Assembly (NCBI RefSeq): GCF_002999335.1
Contig: NW_020312080.1
Span: forward strand, 44,607-108,606
Direction: 5' to 3'
Source of the DNA: Cyclospora cayetanensis
Taxonomy: Eukaryota; Apicomplexa; Conoidasida; Eucoccidiorida; Eimeriidae
Length of the DNA: 64,000 bases
Part shown: positions 59,041 to 64,000 of the stretch, one piece after another
How positions within the stretch are numbered: the stretch's first letter is position 1
Layout of the letters: each line of letters starts with the position of its first letter
Position numbers and translations under genes: made by a program
The notes under the pieces: model-generated
What the model saw: the letters and a program-made list of their open reading frames with translations, nothing else
What the model was told of the DNA's origin: nothing
Databases searched by the model: none

Positions 59041-60849
59041 TCAAGGAATTGTATTGGAAGAAAGCAGTGGGAACCAGCAAGTGTGACCAACCGGGATTGT
59101 TGAATAGATAGAAGTTATAAATTAATATTTGTTTGCTGATCCAAAACTTGGTGATTTCCCGTGTGTTTTAATGAAGAGAAACAAGAGGAGAGACGAGGGG
59201 GAAGTGCCAGCAGCCGCTGGGCAACCAGTCCTCTTCGCCGTGTGTGGGTACCAATCTCCCAATTTTGGTCATATAAATTACAATATTCTTGAAATGTAAT
59301 ATTTCCGCGTAATATATGTGGCCAAAGTTGAGAATATTTCTATGGCATGTGATACCTCAAATGCCAAGGAGGGTAGCAGTATCGAGCATTGTTGGGACAA
59401 AGCACCGGAACGAAGATCTGAATTCTCCTTTGCATGCAAATTCTTCTTCAGAGGTAAAAGTTGTCTCGTAAGGCGCGGTAAGGCGGCGTTCTTGGGGGCC
59501 TGTTTGTCGATGTGTGCCTTTCTCTTCCCTCGAAGAAGCAAACCCTTGATAGTGAAGCAAAGTGAGAGGAAAAAACAAGATATACAGATGCTGACCCCAT
59601 GACCAAACATATAATTCCAGTGCAGTTTCACATTGTAAGTAAGGATAGAGACCCGATTTTTGGTAGAGCTATCTGACGGGCGGGTTTCATTAGCCGATAG
59701 AGCAGACTCCAGCAGTATGCAGAGGAGCAAGCTACAAGTCAGCACTTTCAGTGGTTATAAATAATCAAGGAATGTATACTGGTTGATTGTTTTGTTTGGC
59801 TGCTCGTACATGGTTTTTGTTTGAGCCTAGAACTAGGTTAATACAACAACAGCTAACATGCGTATGTGCTCGATCAGCTCTGGACAACTGGGCATGAATG
59901 ATCAGTTTTTAAAGGTTGAAGCAACGTGCGACTTAGCTCCCCCTTCTCCCACACGGTGGTGCCCTGTGTGGTAGGGCAGAGGAAATAGAAGCTTTATTTT
60001 AAGCATTCATGATAACCTCACAGTTTTTGGATTAGATTTTCGCTTTAAGTGCTCCCTGCAGGGAGTCGATAGATGGAACGCTACGCATAAGCTTCAATGC
60101 GAAGCAGCAAATAAGAGACTCCTAAATGAAGAACCTTTCTACCTTGCCCCTAGTTTTTACTTGATGCGAAAACGAATGCGCAGCAAGGAATCGGAGCCAC
60201 TGTGCAGTCTATGTGTCCCAGTCGGGAGTTACTTCACTTCAGGCTCAATACAGCCTTACTCGTAAGTTTCGAGCGTTCATCCTAAAAGACTACCCATTCC
60301 CTGCCTTCATCTCCCGGGGCTCTCGATCTGAGGGTACAGTGACAAGCGAGGATGCGCTTTGCTGCATCTTCTAAGCACTCCATGCATTCATAGGTACCTG
60401 AACATGGCATGTAGCCTCACGCACACAGCGATGGATCCTTATATCGAGCTTGTGTTACTCTGCAAGACAGCCGAGCTAATTGATTATCGGCTTTCCAATC
60501 CTTCATTGAGTGCAACGGTAGTAGGAATTGTTGAAGTGTAGCTGAGCCACAGTATCTTCATATCCAAAGAACATGGCCTCATGCTTTGCATCTGTACTTC
60601 AAGGCCAACCACTTCAAGAACAAGAAAGAAGTATCCATCTCCAGCGCTAAATATTCTATAAATCAGTGTGTACATGGTTTCCTTTGGGACGAGAGCCTCC
60701 ACACGGGTGACTTGTCTGTTCGCCAAAGTTGCAAATAATTTAGTAACTTTCAGACTTCTTTGACAACCAGTATTAGTTTGTGTTATTCTCAATGTTTGGT
60801 GGTGGCGACAAACTAAAAAAAGCATTGAGCTGTCAAAGATTTGCAAATG
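59041..60849. other. No supported gene
   Basis: This begins with the probable promoter side of the twin-CX9C gene, followed by sequence lacking recognisable exons. The right end (60.5-60.85 kb) may belong to the adjacent minus-strand retroelement, since a long minus frame is open there. Confidence 0.35.
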
Positions 60850-62510
60850 GCCAAAACCACCGGATGGCAAACTTTTTCATCTGATCGCACTCCGGTGCAC
60901 CTCGTACAGCCTGTCGATCTGCCAGGAACGAATCTTTAGTCTTGGAACTCAGAGTGCGGTCGGTTATATTGATCCCGTGTTTTCGTGTTATCATGTCCTT
61001 TGACCCCTGACAGTCCAACAATGAAGCCCCTAGCCAAGTCAGTGCAATTCATTAAAAAACCGGGAGGCTTTGCAAAATGAGAGGATCATGAGAACTCCGC
61101 TTCTTCAGCTGTTGACACTCTGGGCATGGCACTCAATGCACCTTAGCCGCGAAATTCATCCTAATCGATCATGAAACCTGCAAAAGGTTGTTCATCAGAG
61201 CAATCTGGAACTGCGGAGCGAAGAAAAATGCACAAGTGACAGAGTCCCCTTGTTGTATTGAGCCACAGCTGCACACACGTGGTAATGGTTCACCATTCTG
61301 CCAGTATGGGTACTGGCAATAATAGGGAATGCATTGCTTTAAAAGCATACGATACGGGCGACGTTCGGCAGAAACCGTGACGCATTCCAGAGCAGCTGGC
61401 CTTGATACATTTCACTGTAAAGGCGTACGGCCGAAGGCGCTCAACCCACCCAACGGTCCCAAATTATCGAGATCCTAAAAGTTGTTTAGGAGGTACAAAA
61501 CTGACTGCTGGTTAATCTGCACAGTAAAGCGACGTTTGCATAAACAGTGCCGGCATTTTCCCATGCCCCACCACACCGCATAGTTTCTTGTACCCGCACT
61601 GGATGCTGCTACTCGTATTCCGGGTAGCGCTGAGAACAAAAAAGTTGTTCTATTCTTTGGAGAGCCCCAAGTCTATTGAGAGAGAGCAGCTTCTACAGGG
61701 CTCCGTCATTAGCATTGGTTGGAACGAAGAAACGACAGTCCGAGTCGGACAGCGCGAGTACTAGAGGGATTGTAGGGCGGCAGGTAAGCGTCCTTGCCTC
61801 CGCGTGAGTCTCTTCTGTCCAGTTGGCACATTATTTTCGATTGAAGATCAGTTTAAAAAGCATATTTCTGCGTCCGCAGGACTTAAATCTCGACAATATG
61901 ATGCAGGCCCATAGGGCCTCTCAACAGGTCTATGGGTAAGTAACAGGAAAGGCTATTCTTGGCTGTTTCAAAGCTTTGCCGGATTTGGCACGAATCCCGC
62001 TGTTGAAACACTCACTCTACAAAACCCATTTTGTTCCCATCAAAAATGGTTACATAGAACTGTTTGTCGCGCAACAGCTGAGCACATGCCGCAAGTACTG
62101 TGGGTGCTCATAAGCCTCTTGGGTACATACAACTTAGTCCATCTACAAATCTCGTCAACCCCTCCTTCCAGGCTTACGAGAATCCGATAAAGTTGCCGCT
62201 GCACCTCAGCCAAGGCACTGACAAGTGCAAACGGCATACTCGTGTACTCCAATCTACACGTGCATTTGTGGAACGCCGCTTTGTGCTGGTCATCTGAGTG
62301 ACTGCAGAGGATGTTTGCAAAGTCAATGGTCGAGTACACTGTTTATCCGTGTAGCTTATCAAGTGTTCGCCATTATGCGGCATCGGTAACTTCTGCTCTA
62401 CAGCAATTTCTGAAAGCCCCAGTGCAATTGCACGTAGCCACCTGCCTACTTGTTTTGCACCGAAACCGGGTAGCAACCAGTGATGCCGATCAATTCCTAA
62501 ACTGTGCATT
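60850..62510 (-). mobile_element. Degenerate Ty3/gypsy retroelement, minus strand (RT and integrase)
   Basis: On the minus strand, about 62430-62040 reads as reverse transcriptase. YSTIDFANILCSHSDDQHKA, then AAFHKCTCRLEYTSMPFALVSA, corresponds to the family pattern FS.IDL...H.I...KTAFRT..G.YE...MPFGL.NAP. The catalytic YLDD region is degraded to VDEICRW. About 61170-60830 reads as integrase: a zinc-binding remnant CPECQQLKKRSSHDPLILQS, then HGINITDRTLSS, corresponding to HGLP..I.SDR. There are several frame breaks. No LTR was seen. Confidence 0.65.
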
Positions 62511-63189
62511 CGTCAACACTTTGTCTTGTTGCCGCTTAAGCTCTTCTTTATGCTGTGTGGACGTCACATGCTCTGCCTCATGGCTTGGAACCAATCCAAG
62601 AATTAGCTTAATACGGTGTGCTGGCCTGCCAGCAGGTGCCCAGCCTGCTAACACCTCCTCATTCACTACATCCGAGAACTCGTGCCCAAATTTGCTACTC
62701 CTGCTGTTTCTTGTTTGAGCATCAGCTGCATTCTTAAATTCTAGCTGACTGCAAAGTCAGTGATAGGGGATGCGTTTCCAGTGTCATCTTTTCGGATAGC
62801 GCTGCCGAGCGAACTGCATAGAGAGTCGTCTTCACCTCATTGAGCGGCTGAGGCACTGGCCAATCTGCGACCACCTAACGCAAAACGTCTGAACGATCTA
62901 AGATAAGCCACTCATAACGCAGTTGCTCATTTGCGTTGTAGCCTTTACAAACGAAACTTTCATGTTTCTCGCTCTATCAGTCTTTTGCTAGTTTCTTGTA
63001 AAATAGCTTTGTCAATTCTCTCAAAGCTTGCTTTTGAGCTGAACCGCACATAAGCCGGTGACTCGTGCCCTGTAAGAAGGCTTCAAGTGTAGGAATCCCT
63101 ACAGGAGGACGACCTCCGCGTCATTGGTGGAGGCACTGTTAAAGTGCTTCTAAATTCAAAGAGCCTGTCACAAAGAGCACCTTTTCGGG
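62511..63189. other. No supported gene between two retroelement remnants
   Basis: Nothing recognisable by motif. The orientation of retroelement sequence switches from minus to plus across this stretch. Confidence 0.35.
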
Positions 63190-64000
63190 TTAGTTTTGGG
63201 GTCCAGCTTGGGGCACACCTCCAACCCAATTATTACATCTTCAAGTACTTGGCGTTCCTTACATTCGTCATACTGTTCTAGTATGCACAGTCAACTTCAA
63301 TCGTCAGGGAGTGAGCAGCGTTTTGTCTATCGAGGACACAGTAGGCTGCAACGCAAACGAATTGAAAAGAATCGAACCAATAACTTTAGTCTTTACTGAC
63401 TCTCATTCAAATATAAAAGGTGTACTAGGGAATGCTTATCTTGCCTCAGTACAAGTACGCTTTTACAGTGAATTGCAGTGAGGGCATTAACAACGTGGTC
63501 GCCGACACGCTCTCACGGCAACTCAAAGATTCACCGCAGAGCAACCGCTCATGTCTATGATGACTCGCACTCTTCACCATAACCATAGAAAGTCTAGGCA
63601 TTTGGCGCCCATGCATTCTCCAATAATGCCCGACCCCACAGCGGCAAAAGGGTAAAGCGCTACCACGCTGAGGACGACCTGCTCTGGCTCACTAAAAATC
63701 AGGAGAGATTCGTTTTTCGCACTGTCCTACGTCTCTTCTTAGTGTCAATTTGTACAGAGCACATGGCCATGTCTGTTCAGGTCGTGATAGAATTTAATCT
63801 ACTGCGAAAAAGCTCTCAGAGTCCTTCTGGGGGCTGAAATGCGGTTGTCATGCCATGACAGCAGCTGAAGCCCCGCAATGATCATAGACCCCGCCTTTTG
63901 CAAACCCTCTCAGTTTCTGGAAGGTTTGTAGCAATCCAACTATGCTTTTTATTGCTAACTGGCCGAAGATCGAGACCCCGAAGGGCACCCACGTCGCCAG
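63190..64000 (+). mobile_element. Degenerate Ty3/gypsy retroelement, plus strand, cut by the window end
   Basis: About 63450-63560 reads PQYKYAFTVNCSEGINNVVA and continues DTLSRQLKDS, the RNase H end with the conserved NVVADALSR pattern. It is better preserved than the equivalent at 32950 (TVMYIAGIASVVTDALWR). About 63655-63720 reads RYHAEDDLLWLTKNQERFVF, the linker before integrase (pattern DGLLY...). The integrase would continue beyond the right edge. Confidence 0.65.

Noticed and set aside
1..64000. CRISPR arrays, bacterial operons, ribosome-binding sites, rRNA or tRNA genes
   Set aside because: The window is eukaryotic and intron-rich. I saw no spaced short repeats, no rRNA, and no cloverleaf with a convincing T-arm; a proper tRNA scan was not possible by eye.

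Overview
The window looks like nuclear DNA of a coccidian apicomplexan of the Eimeria/Cyclospora type. The clues are compact, intron-rich genes with GT-AG introns, CAG-family triplet runs coding for Ser/Gln/Ala tracts, a flagellar gene (male gametes are flagellated), and many decayed Ty3/gypsy retroelements. From memory, chromovirus-like elements of this kind have been reported in Eimeria. The genus is an inference. All gene models were built by hand from reading frames, splice sites and intron-phase agreement; no transcript evidence was available.

Left part (0.7-25 kb): a minus-strand gene resembling selenoprotein S, with an in-frame UGA just before a UAA stop; a plus-strand RBM5/RBM10-type splicing factor; two opposed Ty3/gypsy remnants (5.9-9.1 kb); a 4.6-kb stretch without a supported gene; then an 11-kb multi-exon gene for the flagellar protein CFAP65.

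Middle part (25-44 kb): a mostly gene-poor repeat region. A five-exon gene of the fructose-1,6-bisphosphatase family (minus strand) lies between two directly repeated, almost identical 2,437-bp segments of dead retroelement pol sequence, 8,569 bp apart. Four of the five metal-binding positions of that enzyme appear to be lost.

Right part (44-59 kb): the gene-dense section. It holds a small unidentified minus-strand gene diverging from an ELM2-domain chromatin protein, a SET/NAP histone chaperone, a seven-exon 758-residue protein of unknown function (minus strand), a possible small divergent gene, a RING-LON ubiquitin ligase candidate, and a four-exon gene for a 98-residue twin-CX9C mitochondrial protein. 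The last 3.5 kb returns to retroelement remnants in both orientations.

The genes are individually transcribed eukaryotic genes and do not form one pathway. Several pairs are very tightly packed: 39 bp between two convergent stops, 38 bp between two divergent starts.
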